A stretch of DNA of 64,000 nt from Chelativorans sp. ZYF759 (GCF_012911015.1 NZ_WVVV01000005.1:262608-326607); one strand, 5' to 3'; counted from the first letter of the stretch, positions 9,448 through 19,389 are shown. Notes: generated by a model not told the origin, from the sequence alone. Translations and numbers: made by a program.

Positions 9448-10524
9448 TCATGCGGACTCGATGACCCGTTCAGCCTGCGGTGCCGTGCTCTCGGGAAACA
9501 GCTTCCAGCTCCTGGGGCGAAACGCAACGCGCGTCCTGCTGGCAGCGGGATGGTCGATTGGCAGTTCGATCTCGACGAGGCTATGTTGACCGCCGATCGC
9601 CAATTCGACGCGCCGCATCGCCTCCACGCGACGGCTGGAGACAACGGTTCCTGCTATGCAGCCGGAGCAGCCATCGACGAGCTCGACGTCCTGTGGTCGG
9701 AAAAACAGGGTCCCAGAGCCATTCGGCGCCCGGATATCCGATATGCCGATGCTCCTGTCGTGAAGCCAGAGCTCTCCGTTCTCGATCCGCACGGGCAATC
9801 TGCTGGAGTCTCCGATGAAGCCATAGACGAAGGGCGAACGCGGCTTGTCGTAGACGTCGTCGGCCGTACCCACCTGCTCGATGCGACCCTGGCTCATCAC
9901 GACGACGCGATCGGCGAGCTCGAGCGCCTCTTCCTGGTCGTGCGTGACGAAGACCGTGGTGTGGCCTGTCGCTTCGTGAATCTCGCGCAGCCAGCGCCGC
10001 AGGTCTCGGCGCACCTGCGCGTCGAGGGCTCCGAACGGCTCGTCGAGCAGGAGCACCTTCGGTTCGATTGCCAGCGCCCTGGCGAGCGCAACCCGCTGCC
10101 TCTGCCCGCCAGAAAGCTGGCTCGGATAGCGCTTCTCGAGCCCGGGGAGCTGGACGAGTTCGAGGAGTTCGCTGGCCCGGCGACGAATCTGCTCCGGCGA
10201 GGGACGCAGGCCGCGCGGGCGAACCTTCAGGCCGAAACCGATATTCTCGGCCACGGTCATGTGTCGGAACAGTGCGTAGTGCTGAAAGACGAAGCCCACA
10301 TTTCGCTCCTGCACAGTCTTTTCGGAGGCATCCTGATCGCCGAACAGGATCGCTCCCGCGGTCGGGAAGTCGAGCCCGGCGATGAGGCGGAGCAGCGTCG
10401 TCTTCCCGGAACCCGAAGGCCCCAGCAGCGCGATGAGTTCGCCCGACCTGATGTCGAGAGAAACGTCGTGTAGCGCGGCGAAGCGATCGAACTCCTTGCG
10501 GATATTCCTGATGATGAGTTCCAT
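9448..10524 (-). CDS. cysA: sulfate/thiosulfate ABC transporter ATP-binding protein CysA
   Basis: A 358-residue ATPase of the sulfate importer. Walker A ([16 protein letters not shown]), signature ([15 protein letters not shown]), Walker B ([12 protein letters not shown]) and H-loop (VTHDQEEAL) are all present, followed by a TOBE-type C-terminus with a shorter tail. The start at 10524 has GAGGAGAT upstream; an in-frame extension of 20 residues overlaps cysW and is not used. It is the last core gene of a minus-strand order binding protein, cysT, cysW, cysA, ten bases after cysW, and forms the complex with those two permeases. Confidence 0.93.
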   Translation of the reverse strand: MELIIRNIRKEFDRFAALHDVSLDIRSGELIALLGPSGSGKTTLLRLIAGLDFPTAGAILFGDQDASEKTVQERNVGFVFQHYALFRHMTVAENIGFGLKVRPRGLRPSPEQIRRRASELLELVQLPGLEKRYPSQLSGGQRQRVALARALAIEPKVLLLDEPFGALDAQVRRDLRRWLREIHEATGHTTVFVTHDQEEALELADRVVVMSQGRIEQVGTADDVYDKPRSPFVYGFIGDSSRLPVRIENGELWLHDRSIGISDIRAPNGSGTLFFRPQDVELVDGCSGCIAGTVVSSRRVEAMRRVELAIGGQHSLVEIELPIDHPAASRTRVAFRPRSWKLFPESTAPQAERVIESA

Positions 10525-10534
10525 GACGATCTCC

Positions 10535-11443
10535 TCAATGTCCTCTGCCGGCAGCGGCGATCTGATCCGCGTAGCGCCATTCAAGCCACGATTTTATGAC
10601 GAGGGTGACGAGTGCCAGCGCGGCCAGCAGCGAAGCGAGCGAAAACGCGGCCACCGAGGCGTATTCGTTGTAGAACAGCTCGACCTGCAGCGGCATCGTC
10701 ACCGTTTGCCCCCTAAGCCTGCCCGAGATGACGGCAACCGCGCCGAATTCGCCCATCGCGCGTGCGTTGCAGAGCAGCACGCCGTAGAGAAGTGCCCATT
10801 TCACGTTGGGCAGCGTGACGAAGAAGAAAGTTTGCCACCCATTCGCGCCAAGCGACAGCGCGGCTTCCTCATCGCCGGTTCCCTGGTCTTCCATCAGCGG
10901 AATGAGCTCGCGCGCAATGAAGGGAAACGTCACCAGAATAGTCGCCAGGACGATGCCCGGCACAGCAAAAATGATGCGTATCTCGAAGTTTTCGAGGAGG
11001 AAGCCGCCGATCACCGAGTTGGTGCCCAGGAGCAGAATGTAGACGAGTCCTGCCACGAGGGGCGAGATCGAGAAAGGCAGATCGATCAGCGAGACCAGGA
11101 AGGTGCGACCAGGGAAGCGGTATTTGGCGATTGTCCAGGCGGCGGCGATGCCGAAGATCAGATTGCAGGGCACCGCGATCGCAGCCACGAGCAGCGTCAG
11201 GCGAATAGCGGCCAGCGCCTCCGGACTGCGAAACGTGTTGAGATATTCGCCGATCCCGAGCCGGAACGCCTGCGCGAAGACGGTTGCCAGCGGCAGCAAA
11301 AGGAAGAGCGACAGAACCGCGACGACGAGGGCGACGAGCACGTACTGGACCGTGCGGGATTCCGTGGTGGGCGGCGTCTGGACAGGGCGAAAGGTCGTGC
11401 CGACCGAACGCCCGGCGATCGGATGCGTGGCAAGATCAGACAT
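10535..11443 (-). CDS. cysW: sulfate ABC transporter permease CysW
   Basis: A 302-residue permease with about six membrane helices and the docking loop [21 protein letters not shown]. The CysW assignment rests on similarity to known CysW proteins (segment [20 protein letters not shown]) and on gene order. Its start lies inside the end of cysT, an 8-bp overlap that suggests translational coupling. It forms the transmembrane heterodimer with CysT. Confidence 0.92.
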   Translation of the reverse strand: MSDLATHPIAGRSVGTTFRPVQTPPTTESRTVQYVLVALVVAVLSLFLLLPLATVFAQAFRLGIGEYLNTFRSPEALAAIRLTLLVAAIAVPCNLIFGIAAAWTIAKYRFPGRTFLVSLIDLPFSISPLVAGLVYILLLGTNSVIGGFLLENFEIRIIFAVPGIVLATILVTFPFIARELIPLMEDQGTGDEEAALSLGANGWQTFFFVTLPNVKWALLYGVLLCNARAMGEFGAVAVISGRLRGQTVTMPLQVELFYNEYASVAAFSLASLLAALALVTLVIKSWLEWRYADQIAAAGRGH

Positions 11444-12275
11444 GGCCGAACCTCCTCCTGCTCCATGCCTGGATCAGATTGATCACCAGGAGAATGATGA
11501 ACGAGACCGTCATCATGACGGCGGCGATGGCGGCGGCGGCGGGGTAGTTGAATTCCTCGAGGCGGAAAACGATCAGCAGCGGCAGGATCTCGGTCTGCCG
11601 CGGCAGGTTGCCGGCGATGAAGATCACTGAGCCGTATTCACCCACCGCGCGCGAGAAAGCGAGCGCGAAGCCGGTAAGGATAGCCGGTACCAGGTTTGGA
11701 AGAAGCACCTGAACAATGGTCGTCAGGCGTGACGCGCCGAGCGTCGCCGAAGCCTCTTCTACCTCGCGGTCGAAATCCTGCAGCACCGGCTGCACCGTGC
11801 GCACGACGAAGGGCAACCCGATGAAGACGAGCGCGATCCAGATGCCGATGGGCGTATAGGCAATGCGGATGCCCAGCGGCGCGAAAAACTGCCCTATCAC
11901 GCCCGACGGGGCGTAGATGGCGGTCAGAGAAATGCCGGCCACAGCCGTCGGCAGCGCAAAGGGCAGGTCCACCACCGCGTCCAATACGCGCCGCCCGGGA
12001 AAGCTGTACCGGGTGAGTACCCAGGCAATCAGCACGCCGATCACGACATTGAACATGGCAGCGAGGGCGGAAGCGCCGAAACTCAGCTGCAGGGCGGCCA
12101 GGAATCTTGGTCCGGTGACGATGCGCACAAAGGCGTCCCAGTCGAGCTGGAATGTGTGGATGTAGATGCCGATGATCGGAATGATGACGATGATCGACAG
12201 GTAAAAGATTGTGAAGCCGAAGGTTAGCCGGAAGCCCGGAATGATGCTCGCCTCCCGGAATCGAATTTTTGCCAT
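11436..12275 (-). CDS. cysT: sulfate ABC transporter permease CysT (CysU)
   Basis: A 279-residue permease with segments VVDLPFALPTAVAGISLTAI and EEASATLGASRLTTIVQVLLP characteristic of CysT. The start at 12275 gives the usual short cytoplasmic N-terminus (MAKIRFREASIIPG). An upstream in-frame extension of 60 residues covers an intergenic hairpin and overlaps the previous gene, so it is rejected. It partners CysW. Confidence 0.92.
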   Translation of the reverse strand: MAKIRFREASIIPGFRLTFGFTIFYLSIIVIIPIIGIYIHTFQLDWDAFVRIVTGPRFLAALQLSFGASALAAMFNVVIGVLIAWVLTRYSFPGRRVLDAVVDLPFALPTAVAGISLTAIYAPSGVIGQFFAPLGIRIAYTPIGIWIALVFIGLPFVVRTVQPVLQDFDREVEEASATLGASRLTTIVQVLLPNLVPAILTGFALAFSRAVGEYGSVIFIAGNLPRQTEILPLLIVFRLEEFNYPAAAAIAAVMMTVSFIILLVINLIQAWSRRRFGHV

Positions 12276-12303
12276 CTGCCTCACCGCCGCTGGTAGAAAT
12301 CCA

Positions 12304-12333
12304 GGCAGGAGCTGCGCACCTGCAGCCCCTGCC
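12304..12333 (-). terminator. intercistronic hairpin after the sulfate-binding-protein gene
   Basis: In minus-strand sense GGCAGG and GCTGC pair with GCAGC and CCTGCC around a 6-nt loop, with no U-run. It lies between the abundant binding-protein gene and cysT and probably lowers expression of the membrane components relative to the binding protein. Confidence 0.5.
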
Positions 12334-12348
12334 GTTTCAGGATGTCGT

Positions 12349-13368
12349 TCAGTTGTCGGAGTAGATCTGGTCGAAGATTCCGCCGTCCCCGAAATGCTCG
12401 CCCTGGGCGACAGCCCAGCCGCCGAACACCTCGTCGATGGTGATAAGCTCGACATCGGGGAAGCGAGCTACGTCTTCGGGATCGGCATGCTCGGGGAACT
12501 GCGGACGGTAGTAGTTGGCGGCGATGATGCGCTGTGCCTCCCGCGTGTACAGATACTCCAGATAGGCCGTCGCCAGTTCGCGCGTGCCACGCCGGTCGAC
12601 ATTGGCGTCGATGACGGTGACCGGCGGTTCGGCGAGGATCGAAAGTGACGGCACGACGATGTCGAAGGAGCCTGGTCCTAGTTCCTCCAGCGCTAGGAAC
12701 GCCTCGTTTTCCCAGGCAAGCAGGACGTCGCCCAGGCCACGCTCCACGAACGTGGTCGTCGAACCGCGCGCGCCGCTGTCGAGAACCGGAACATTTCCAT
12801 AGATGCGACCAACAAAGTCCTGGGCTGCTGCATGGTCGCCGTCGGTGCGCCGCAGTTCGTAGCCGTAGGCGGCGAGATAGTTCCAGCGTGCCCCTCCCGA
12901 AGTTTTCGGATTGGGAGTGATGACCTCGATGTCATCGCGGACGAGATCGTCCCAGTCCAGGATGTTCTTCGGATTGCCCGAACGGACCAGAAAGACGATG
13001 GTCGAGAGATACGGCGATGAGTTGAGTGGGAGTTTTGCCTGCCAGCCGGGCTCGATGAGGCCAGCCGCCTCGACCGCGAGAATGTCTCCAGCCAGAGGCA
13101 TGGTCAGCACGTCGGCATCCAGCCCGTCGATGACGGTGCGCGCCTGAGAGCCCGAACCGCCATGAGTGGTGGAGATGTCGACCGTCTCCCCGGTCGTCTC
13201 CTGCCAATGAGCGGCGAAGGCGGCGTTGAACTCCCGATAAAGTTCGCGTGTGGGATCGTAGGATACGTTGACCAGCGTCTGTTGGGCAAAAGCGAAGCCC
13301 AGGCCGCCGAATTGAACCGTCGCGGCTAGTGCTGCGGTAAAGAGCAGGGATCGTCGAGAGTGGGCCAT
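12349..13368 (-). CDS. periplasmic sulfate-binding protein (Sbp/CysP family)
   Basis: A 339-residue periplasmic receptor delivering sulfate or thiosulfate to CysTWA. A signal peptide covers residues about 1-30 (hydrophobic core then FAFAQQ). The mature N-terminus [18 protein letters not shown] followed by [16 protein letters not shown] is the typical start of this family. Start 13368 is chosen because GGAGG lies seven bases upstream; an ATG at 13380 overlaps that ribosome site. Sbp and CysP cannot be told apart reliably here. Confidence 0.92.
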   Translation of the reverse strand: MAHSRRSLLFTAALAATVQFGGLGFAFAQQTLVNVSYDPTRELYREFNAAFAAHWQETTGETVDISTTHGGSGSQARTVIDGLDADVLTMPLAGDILAVEAAGLIEPGWQAKLPLNSSPYLSTIVFLVRSGNPKNILDWDDLVRDDIEVITPNPKTSGGARWNYLAAYGYELRRTDGDHAAAQDFVGRIYGNVPVLDSGARGSTTTFVERGLGDVLLAWENEAFLALEELGPGSFDIVVPSLSILAEPPVTVIDANVDRRGTRELATAYLEYLYTREAQRIIAANYYRPQFPEHADPEDVARFPDVELITIDEVFGGWAVAQGEHFGDGGIFDQIYSDN

Positions 13369-13392
13369 ATCTGCCTCCATTCGTTGCACCTT

Positions 13393-13406
13393 AACTCTAT
13401 CGAGTT
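13393..13406. promoter_or_regulatory. inverted repeat upstream of the sulfate operon, candidate Rrf2 operator
   Basis: AACTCTATCGAGTT is an inverted repeat (AACTC/GAGTT) 25 bp upstream of the binding-protein start. A related sequence lies upstream of the neighbouring Rrf2 gene at 14074. It is a candidate site for that regulator. Confidence 0.45.
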
Positions 13407-13464
13407 GGTCGAGTAATGAAATGCAGTTTCATCCTAAAATGCAGCGGCTCTTTGGAATTATCTT

Positions 13465-13917
13465 CTAGGGAAGGCGTGCTTTGCCCAGGGATTCTTGCTC
13501 ATCCGCCGCAAGGCTGTCCGCGATGGTCGTGCGATCCAGCACCATTCGTGTGGCATCTGCCACCCTTGCGAAGACGCGTCTTATCTCGCAGCGTTCCTCG
13601 CTGGCACAATCCTGGCAGCGCCGATATGCCATGCGCGAAAGGCACGGAAGGGGCGCGACGGGACCGTCGATAATCCTCAGAACCTCACCGAAAGTAATGT
13701 GGTCAGGCTGCCGCAACAGCAAATACCCGCCCGATTTGCCGCGCCGACTCGCAACGATCCCATGATGTTTCAGATCAAGCAGTATCTGCTCAAGGAACTT
13801 CTTGGGTATGCTCTGCTCATCCGCGATATCGGATATCAGGCGGGTCTCGTCGGGCGACCCGGTCTTCGCCAAGGCTACCAGTGCCCTCAGTGCATATTTG
13901 GCCTTTTGGGATATCAT
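13465..13917 (-). CDS. Rrf2-family transcriptional regulator
   Basis: A 150-residue winged-helix regulator beginning MISQKAKYALRALVALAK, the usual Rrf2 N-terminus, with the recognition helix near residues 38-60 and the wing SRRGKSGGYLLLR. The C-terminal part holds four cysteines in a cluster (PCLSRMAYRRCQDCASEERC), suggesting Fe-S or redox/sulfur sensing as in IscR-like members. It lies directly upstream of the sulfate operon on the same strand, so a CymR-like role in sulfur assimilation is plausible. A TTG at 14037 with a strong AAGGGGGG ribosome site would give a 190-residue form with an N-terminal extension; the shorter form matches family length. Confidence 0.8.
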   Translation of the reverse strand: MISQKAKYALRALVALAKTGSPDETRLISDIADEQSIPKKFLEQILLDLKHHGIVASRRGKSGGYLLLRQPDHITFGEVLRIIDGPVAPLPCLSRMAYRRCQDCASEERCEIRRVFARVADATRMVLDRTTIADSLAADEQESLGKARLP

Positions 13918-14073
13918 CGTCTCGGTTTTGCTCTTGCCCGGTCCGACGTCAAGGAAAACCTTCAGATCGGGGCGGGACGTTCTGGCTATTGGGGCATCGG
14001 CGGCCCAGGTCGCGGGGTCCCCGGATTCAAGTTTCAAATCGCCCCCCTTCGGCTTGACGATCAGCGCTGATCC

Positions 14074-14092
14074 ATACTCTATTAACTCGACC
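14074..14092. promoter_or_regulatory. second candidate Rrf2 operator
   Basis: ATACTCTATTAACTCGACC resembles the inverted repeat at 13393-13406 (shared ACTCTAT and ACTCGA or GAGTT blocks). It lies about 40 bp upstream of the extended Rrf2 start and may mediate autoregulation. Confidence 0.35.
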
Positions 14093-14151
14093 GTTTAGAT
14101 CGTGATAATAGCTGAGGGGGTGGTTGGCAATGCTGCCGGGCGGGGAATCAT

Positions 14152-14868
14152 ATGATGCTCTATCGCGGCCGGCCCTGGAAATCGAACGGTGCGCTCAGCC
14201 CATGGTTCAACGCTCGCGTCGATGAACTGGTGCGTCGAGGTTGGATGGTACGATCGGCGCCCTGGCGCAACCACTTGCTCTGGCAGAATGGGGCCACCAT
14301 TCGTGACGGGCGCGTTGCGCTGATCGTCCTTCCGGTCGGCAGCCGCCTGCAGTCGGCGGCGGAGTACGAACTGCTTCTGGCCACTGAAATCGTCGAGGCC
14401 GAGATGCGTGCACTGCATTGGAACCCCCGGGCCGAAAGAGAAGTGGGACAGGCTGGCCCCTTTCGTCGGCATGATCGGCGCCTTCCATGGGATCAGATTT
14501 GTCGATGTCGAACGCCACCTCCTTCGGATTCGGCACCGGTTGGGAACGAATTGAGGCCCACTGGCGAGCGGACAGATGCACTCTGCGAACGGCCTCGCAC
14601 TTACCGCGCGGGGGAGGTGGGCGTCTGGGAGTCGATGTCTTGTAAAATAGAACTGGCCTCACCGCAGCCCCATCCACTCTTCCCTGTGGACCTGCGAGAA
14701 CTGACAAGTCCGCGTTCGTGCTCTGGAACGACGGCAGAAATGATCTTCCAGCAGCCGGGTATGGGGCTGCCACCAACGACTGAAGCGGGGTGGTATGCCC
14801 AAAAACCTGCCGTTGGGCACCAAGAACGGCAGGCAGCCACTGTCGTTCAAGCAGCTAGAGGCACCTAG
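14152..14868 (+). CDS. uncertain open frame, hypothetical
   Basis: An open frame of 238 residues between the Rrf2 regulator and chrA. The first 100 residues (MMLYRGRPWKSNGALSPWF onward) look protein-like. The remainder has irregular composition and no recognisable feature, and both strands are open. The true gene may be only the first half, or none. Apart from this frame I see nothing in 13918-14907. Confidence 0.25.
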   Translation: MMLYRGRPWKSNGALSPWFNARVDELVRRGWMVRSAPWRNHLLWQNGATIRDGRVALIVLPVGSRLQSAAEYELLLATEIVEAEMRALHWNPRAEREVGQAGPFRRHDRRLPWDQICRCRTPPPSDSAPVGNELRPTGERTDALCERPRTYRAGEVGVWESMSCKIELASPQPHPLFPVDLRELTSPRSCSGTTAEMIFQQPGMGLPPTTEAGWYAQKPAVGHQERQAATVVQAARGT

Positions 14869-14907
14869 AAACGTGGAAGCAGAGTTCCCTGGGGCGAAGG
14901 ATACTGC

Positions 14908-16275
14908 TCACGCCGTTCCGACGAAGTGCAGCGCGAGGCCAGCTATAGCGCAGCCTGAAAGGACGGTCACAGGGCCTAGCTTGAAGCGGAAGACTGCAAC
15001 AATGGCCAGCAGTACCAGTGCCGCAGCCGCCACGTTCAGCGTCGACCAGACCGGCACATCGAGTTCGAGGCCGAATGACGTCACGGTTCGTACCTCGTCG
15101 AAGACGACATGCAGACCGAACCAGAGGGCCAGATTCATGATGACGCCCACCACTGCGGCCGTGATTGCTGTCAGTGCTGCCGTCAGTACCTTGTTGTCCC
15201 GGAGGCGCTCGATGAAAGGGGCGCCAAGAAAGATCCACAGGAAGCAGGGCGTGAAGGTCACCCATGTCGTCAGCAGCCCGCCAAGCGTTCCCGCCATCAG
15301 CGGAGACAGGCCGCCCGCCTCGCGGAACGCTCCCATGAAGCCCACGAACTGCGTCACCATGATCAACGGGCCGGGGGTGGTTTCCGCCATGCCGAGCCCG
15401 TCCAGCATTTCGCCCGGAGCGAGCCACCCGTAGTTCTGCACCGCTTCCTGCGCGACATAGGCCAGCACCGCATAGGCGCCGCCGAACGTCACCACCGCCA
15501 TGATGCTGAAGAAGCCCGCGATCTGGGCAAAGACATTAGCCGGACCGAAGACGGCGAACAGCAGGCCGACCGGCGCGAGCCAGAGCACAAGGAATACCGC
15601 CGAGATGCGAAACGCCCAGGCGCGGTTGACCTGTGTATGTTCCGGCGACTCCTCCCCGAGCAGTGTATTGGCATCATCGACCTGGACCTTGCCCACCTTG
15701 CCGTGTCCGTCGCCGCCCTGGAACGCAGGCAGACCCGCCTGCGCGCCGAAGAACCCGATCAGGCCAGCAGCGAGGATGATCAGCGGGAACGGAATGGCAA
15801 AGCCGAAGATCGCCACGAACGAGGCGGCGGCGATGGCGACCATCGCGCTGTTCTTCAGTGCACGCGAGCCGATGCGGATGACCGCCTGGACCACGATGGC
15901 CAGTACCGCGGCCTTGAGCCCGAAGAACAGCGCCTCGACCGGTCCGACATTGCCGTAGAGTGCGTAGACCCAGCTGAGCGCCATGATCGCCACGACACCA
16001 GGCAGCACGAACAGGAGGCCAGCAATGATGCCGCCCAGCGTGCGATGCATCAGCCAGCCGATATATACGGCAAGCTGCATTGCCTCCGGCCCGGGCAGCA
16101 GCATGCAGTAGTTGAGTGCGTGCAGGAACCGCTTCTCGCCCAACCATCGCTGCTCTTCGACAAGGATGCGGTGCATGAGCGCGATCTGGCCCGCCGGGCC
16201 GCCAAAGCTCAGCAGGCCGATGCGGCCCCAGATGCGGATGGCCGAAGCCAGGGTTGGATATGCGCGGTCCTGCAT
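14908..16275 (-). CDS. chrA: chromate transporter ChrA (CHR family)
   Basis: A 455-residue inner-membrane protein with two homologous CHR halves joined by a polar linker (residues about 195-225, with HGKVGKVQ). The first half starts with FGGPAGQIALMHR and has MLLPGPEAMQLAVYIGW; the second has TFGGAYAVLAYVAQ and TTPGPLIMVTQFVGF. These are the signature segments of chromate efflux proteins. The start at 16275 overlaps the stop of the upstream chrB-like gene (TGATG), so the two are co-translated. It expels chromate from the cytoplasm. Confidence 0.92.
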   Translation of the reverse strand: MQDRAYPTLASAIRIWGRIGLLSFGGPAGQIALMHRILVEEQRWLGEKRFLHALNYCMLLPGPEAMQLAVYIGWLMHRTLGGIIAGLLFVLPGVVAIMALSWVYALYGNVGPVEALFFGLKAAVLAIVVQAVIRIGSRALKNSAMVAIAAASFVAIFGFAIPFPLIILAAGLIGFFGAQAGLPAFQGGDGHGKVGKVQVDDANTLLGEESPEHTQVNRAWAFRISAVFLVLWLAPVGLLFAVFGPANVFAQIAGFFSIMAVVTFGGAYAVLAYVAQEAVQNYGWLAPGEMLDGLGMAETTPGPLIMVTQFVGFMGAFREAGGLSPLMAGTLGGLLTTWVTFTPCFLWIFLGAPFIERLRDNKVLTAALTAITAAVVGVIMNLALWFGLHVVFDEVRTVTSFGLELDVPVWSTLNVAAAALVLLAIVAVFRFKLGPVTVLSGCAIAGLALHFVGTA

Positions 16276-17096
16276 CAGTCTGCCTTCGGCTTGTTGGTGG
16301 GCCAATTGTGAGTCTCGTCGCTTGCGTCCCGCGCCCAGCGATAAAAGGCGTCGTAAAGCAGCATCCCGGCGTCGAGCTGTTCCAGATCGTCGGAATACAT
16401 CCGCGACAGGCCGAGCGAGGCCGCGAGCAGCCCTGCCGCCTCCGGAGCGAGGTCAAGCCGGGCGGTGTCGGCGCCGCGCACGATGGTCGCGAGCCGATCG
16501 AGCGCCGGAATGGCAAGTCCGAACTCATCCAGCATCACGTCGAAGGTGCAGAGCTCGCCCCGATGGCTCCAGAACACCTCCTCGATATCGAAGGGGGACG
16601 CATTGTAGCGTTCGGCCACACCCACCACCTCGGCAGGCGCCACGAACAGGATGACTGCGCGCGGATCGAGAAAGCGACGGATCAGCCAGGGACAGGCGAT
16701 GCGGTCAATCTTGGGCCTGGAGCGCGTGACCCAGACAGTGCGGCCCTGTGCATCCCGTGCCGGCAGCTTCGCCGGATCGATCAGCGGCAGCCCGACTGAC
16801 CGCCAGGCTTCGAACCCGCCTTCGAGATATTCCGACGAACAACCCTCGGCGCGAAGCCAGGCGGCTGTGCCCTGGCTGCGCCGGTGGCCGGCCTGGCAGA
16901 CGGCGATGGACGGCTGCCCGCCGAGCTGCGGCACAAGAGCGGCAAGCGCCTGGTCATCGATCCGGGCGGCGCCAGGGAGCAACCGTGGATCGGCGGCGAA
17001 ATCTTCCTCGGACCGCACGTCGAGCAAGAGCGGTGCGCGCGGAGTTCCGATGATACGGGTGAGTTTGTCGAATGAAATGGCATTGGGCGCAGGCAT
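16275..17096 (-). CDS. rhodanese-ChrB fusion protein, chromate resistance
   Basis: A 273-residue fusion. Residues 1-110 form a rhodanese domain with active-site cysteine in VCQAGHRRS. Residues about 120-265 match the C-terminal domain of ChrB (VWVTRSRPKIDRIACPWLIRRFLDP, then FDVMLDEFGL). ChrB proteins sense chromate or aid its reduction; here a sulfur-transferase domain replaces the usual N-terminal region. It is coupled to chrA by stop/start overlap. This domain order is known in alphaproteobacterial chromate loci, but the role of the rhodanese part is unclear. Confidence 0.85.
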   Translation of the reverse strand: MPAPNAISFDKLTRIIGTPRAPLLLDVRSEEDFAADPRLLPGAARIDDQALAALVPQLGGQPSIAVCQAGHRRSQGTAAWLRAEGCSSEYLEGGFEAWRSVGLPLIDPAKLPARDAQGRTVWVTRSRPKIDRIACPWLIRRFLDPRAVILFVAPAEVVGVAERYNASPFDIEEVFWSHRGELCTFDVMLDEFGLAIPALDRLATIVRGADTARLDLAPEAAGLLAASLGLSRMYSDDLEQLDAGMLLYDAFYRWARDASDETHNWPTNKPKAD

Positions 17097-17503
17097 GTGC
17101 GTTCCTCCGTCGCCGGGATTGATGTGGAACGCGATCTTCGGCTGGCGCCTCGTGGGGAGCTCGCAATCCCCATGGGGCTTAATTACCGGCGTCTCGCGCT
17201 GATCGTCAACCCGACCTGCAGCGCATCAGGGAAAAACAGTTGTCTTTGTAGCGGCAGGTGTCAGGCCAAGTCGAAGCAGGGTCTACGACCGCAGGGATAC
17301 GGAGCCGCCTTGGAGATCAGCCACTGGTCAACGGCCGCTTTCGCCCCCCCGATTGCCGGGAGGGGACAGTCCGGAGTCGGCCCCGAACACGTCCTTCGCG
17401 ATTGGCCCAGTACACCCATCCACCAGCTGGGCGACACGTCCCGCCTGTCCCCCAGTATCGCAATCCGACCGTCATCCATCCCCGTTGCAAAAGCGATACG
17501 ACC
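17097..17503. other. intergenic stretch beside the integrase pseudogene
   Basis: About 400 bp between the divergently facing chrB promoter and the integrase stop. Only overlapping open frames without features are present. An attachment site of the lost element is expected here, but I could not identify a repeat. Confidence 0.5.
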
Positions 17504-18701
17504 TCACCCGCCCATGCAGAACCGCCCCCACGCCTCCATTAGCTCACGCCGCCGGTCGAGGTATGTCGTGCGGGCATAAGCGGCCACCACCTTGTCGGCC
17601 TGCTGGTGCGCAAGCGCCGCCTCGATAATCTCCGGCGAGTAATCGGTCTGTTCGCGCGCCCATGTCGAGAAGGACGAGCGGAAGCCATGGACAGTGGCGC
17701 CGTCATCTCGGACGCCGCGAAGACATTGCAGCATAGCCATGTTGGACAGGGTAGGGGCTTTGGCCCCGGGGAACAGGTACTCGCTCGTCCGCGGCAGGCC
17801 AGCGATCAGATCGACTGCCGCCGCCGACAACGGCACACTGTGCTCCGCACCCGCCTTCATCCGGTCAGCCGCCAATGACCACAGCTTCTCATCCAGATCG
17901 ATCTCAACCCATGTCGCCAGCAAGGCCTCGCTGGTTCGCGCTGCCGTAAGGATGGTGAACAGCAGCGCCTTCGAACTCACCGAGGCCAGCGTGCCGATGT
18001 CAGCCGCCACGGAAGGCACTTCCCGGTAGGGCACGGCCGCATGATGCTTCTGCTTGCCCCGCTTCACCTTGCCCAGTGAGGGCAGGAGATGTTCGAGCGG
18101 TCCGGTGCGGCTGGCAGGGTTGTCGCCGGTCCGATATCCCATGGCCGTTGCCCAGCCCAGCACCTTGTCGATCCGGCCGCGGATGTTGCCGGCCGTCTGC
18201 GGCTTCTCATGCCAGATGGGCTTTAGCACCTTCACGACGTCATCGATTCCGACCTCGTTGACGGGCTTGTTGCCGAAGACGGGATAGACGTAGTTCTTCA
18301 AGGTCGAGGACCATTGCCGGCGGTGCTTCTCGTTCCTCCAGCTCGCCTCATGCGAGGCAATGTAAATGCGGGCGCATTCCTCGAAGGTCGGCATGGGCTT
18401 GGCTGCCGCGTGCTGCTGGTGCTTCTCCTGCCGGGCGGCTTTTCTGTCGCCGGCAGGATCGGCGCCATCACGGATCTGGATGCGCAGCCGATCAGCCTGG
18501 TTCTTCGCTTCGGCGAGGCCGACGTCTCTGGCGGATTTGAGCCCGACCACCTTCGGCTTGCCATTGACCCAAATAGCGGTAGAGCCAGCTTCTGGTGCCC
18601 TGATGGCGGACCTGCAGATACAGATTGTCGGCCACCCAGTGCATGCCGATCTCGCGCAGGCCGTCCACCTCTCGTTGAGACAGGGCGCGTCGCCGTGCCA
18701 T
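17504..18701 (-). pseudogene. P4-type tyrosine integrase, frameshifted
   Basis: An integrase of about 400 codons related to the intact one at 43302-44504. The N-terminal arm-binding part starts at 18701 (MARRRALSQREVDGLREIGM) and runs into a frameshift near 18569-18573, where an extra base turns the expected YRYWVNGKP into YRYLGQWQA. The rest is open from 18550 to 17504. Catalytic segments survive: TAARTSEALL (Arg), TVHGFRSSF (HxxR) and VVAAYARTTY (Tyr). A partial second copy at 20805 has an independent frameshift in the same codons. It is either a decayed gene or, less likely, a sequencing error. Confidence 0.85.
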
Positions 18702-18766
18702 GGGGTTCGTCCTCGTCGTTGATCGTTCGCCGTCGATGATTGCTTGGTCGGGCGGAACAGTCCAGT
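18521..18766. repeat. direct repeat copy 1 (integrase 5' end)
   Basis: A 246-bp segment covering the first 60 or so codons and upstream region of the integrase pseudogene. It is closely similar to 20805-21050 in the same orientation. The two bracket an oxidase-like gene and an MFS gene. Confidence 0.85.
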
Positions 18767-18973
18767 GCGGGCGGGGCAAGAGGATTAGCGAATTCATCAC
18801 ATCGTGCCCCGCCGGAACGCTTGGGATCTGACGCAGGGCTTTCGACGAAGCAGGTCCACCGACCACGAAGACAGTGCACAGGCCGACATCATTTTGCCGA
18901 TAGCAAGCTCAAGCGTTCAGATGTATTCTGCTCTCGCCAAACTCACTGGTGCTTTGAGGGGAGGGTTAAACAG

Positions 18974-19381
18974 ATGCCTCAAATAGCAGAGAACTTCTTC
19001 AAGCTGGCCGTCGTCTTCCTGATCTTCGGAATTCTCATGGGACTCCAGATGTCGATCAGCGGCAACCACAGCGTTATCGGCGCGCATGCACACACCAACC
19101 TGGTCGGCTGGGTTACGATGGCGCTCTTCGGCGGGTATTACGCCGTCAATCCAGCAAAGGCAGAGACCAGACTCGCCCGGATCCATTTCTGGTCATTCGC
19201 TGTCGCTGCCGTCATTCTCGCGCCGTCCCTGTACGCGATGTATATGGGCTTTACCGCCATCGAACCACTTCTGGCGATCAGCTCGATCGTTGCCTTCCTG
19301 TCGGTGCTCGTATTCGCAGCCATCGTGTTCACCAAGGCTGAGGCGACCGTGAGGCCGCCAGCAACCGCTGCAGCCGCCTGA
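18974..19381 (+). CDS. small heme-copper-oxidase-subunit-I-like membrane protein
   Basis: A 135-residue protein with four hydrophobic segments (residues about 8-28, 38-56, 68-90 and 95-118). The motif GAHAHTNLVGWVTMALFGGYY resembles the heme-binding helix region of cbb3/NOR-type oxidase subunit I, including histidines H37 and H39. It is far too short to be an oxidase; small proteins of this kind occur near respiratory or stress genes and their function is not established. Start 18974 follows GGGAGGG. A good hairpin terminator follows the stop. Confidence 0.65.
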   Translation: MPQIAENFFKLAVVFLIFGILMGLQMSISGNHSVIGAHAHTNLVGWVTMALFGGYYAVNPAKAETRLARIHFWSFAVAAVILAPSLYAMYMGFTAIEPLLAISSIVAFLSVLVFAAIVFTKAEATVRPPATAAAA

Positions 19382-19389
19382 CACGCACT

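Noticed and set aside
15109..16311. A 400-residue plus-strand frame opposite chrA
   Set aside because: Composition of an antisense shadow (runs of RDEQ); chrA on the minus strand is unmistakable.
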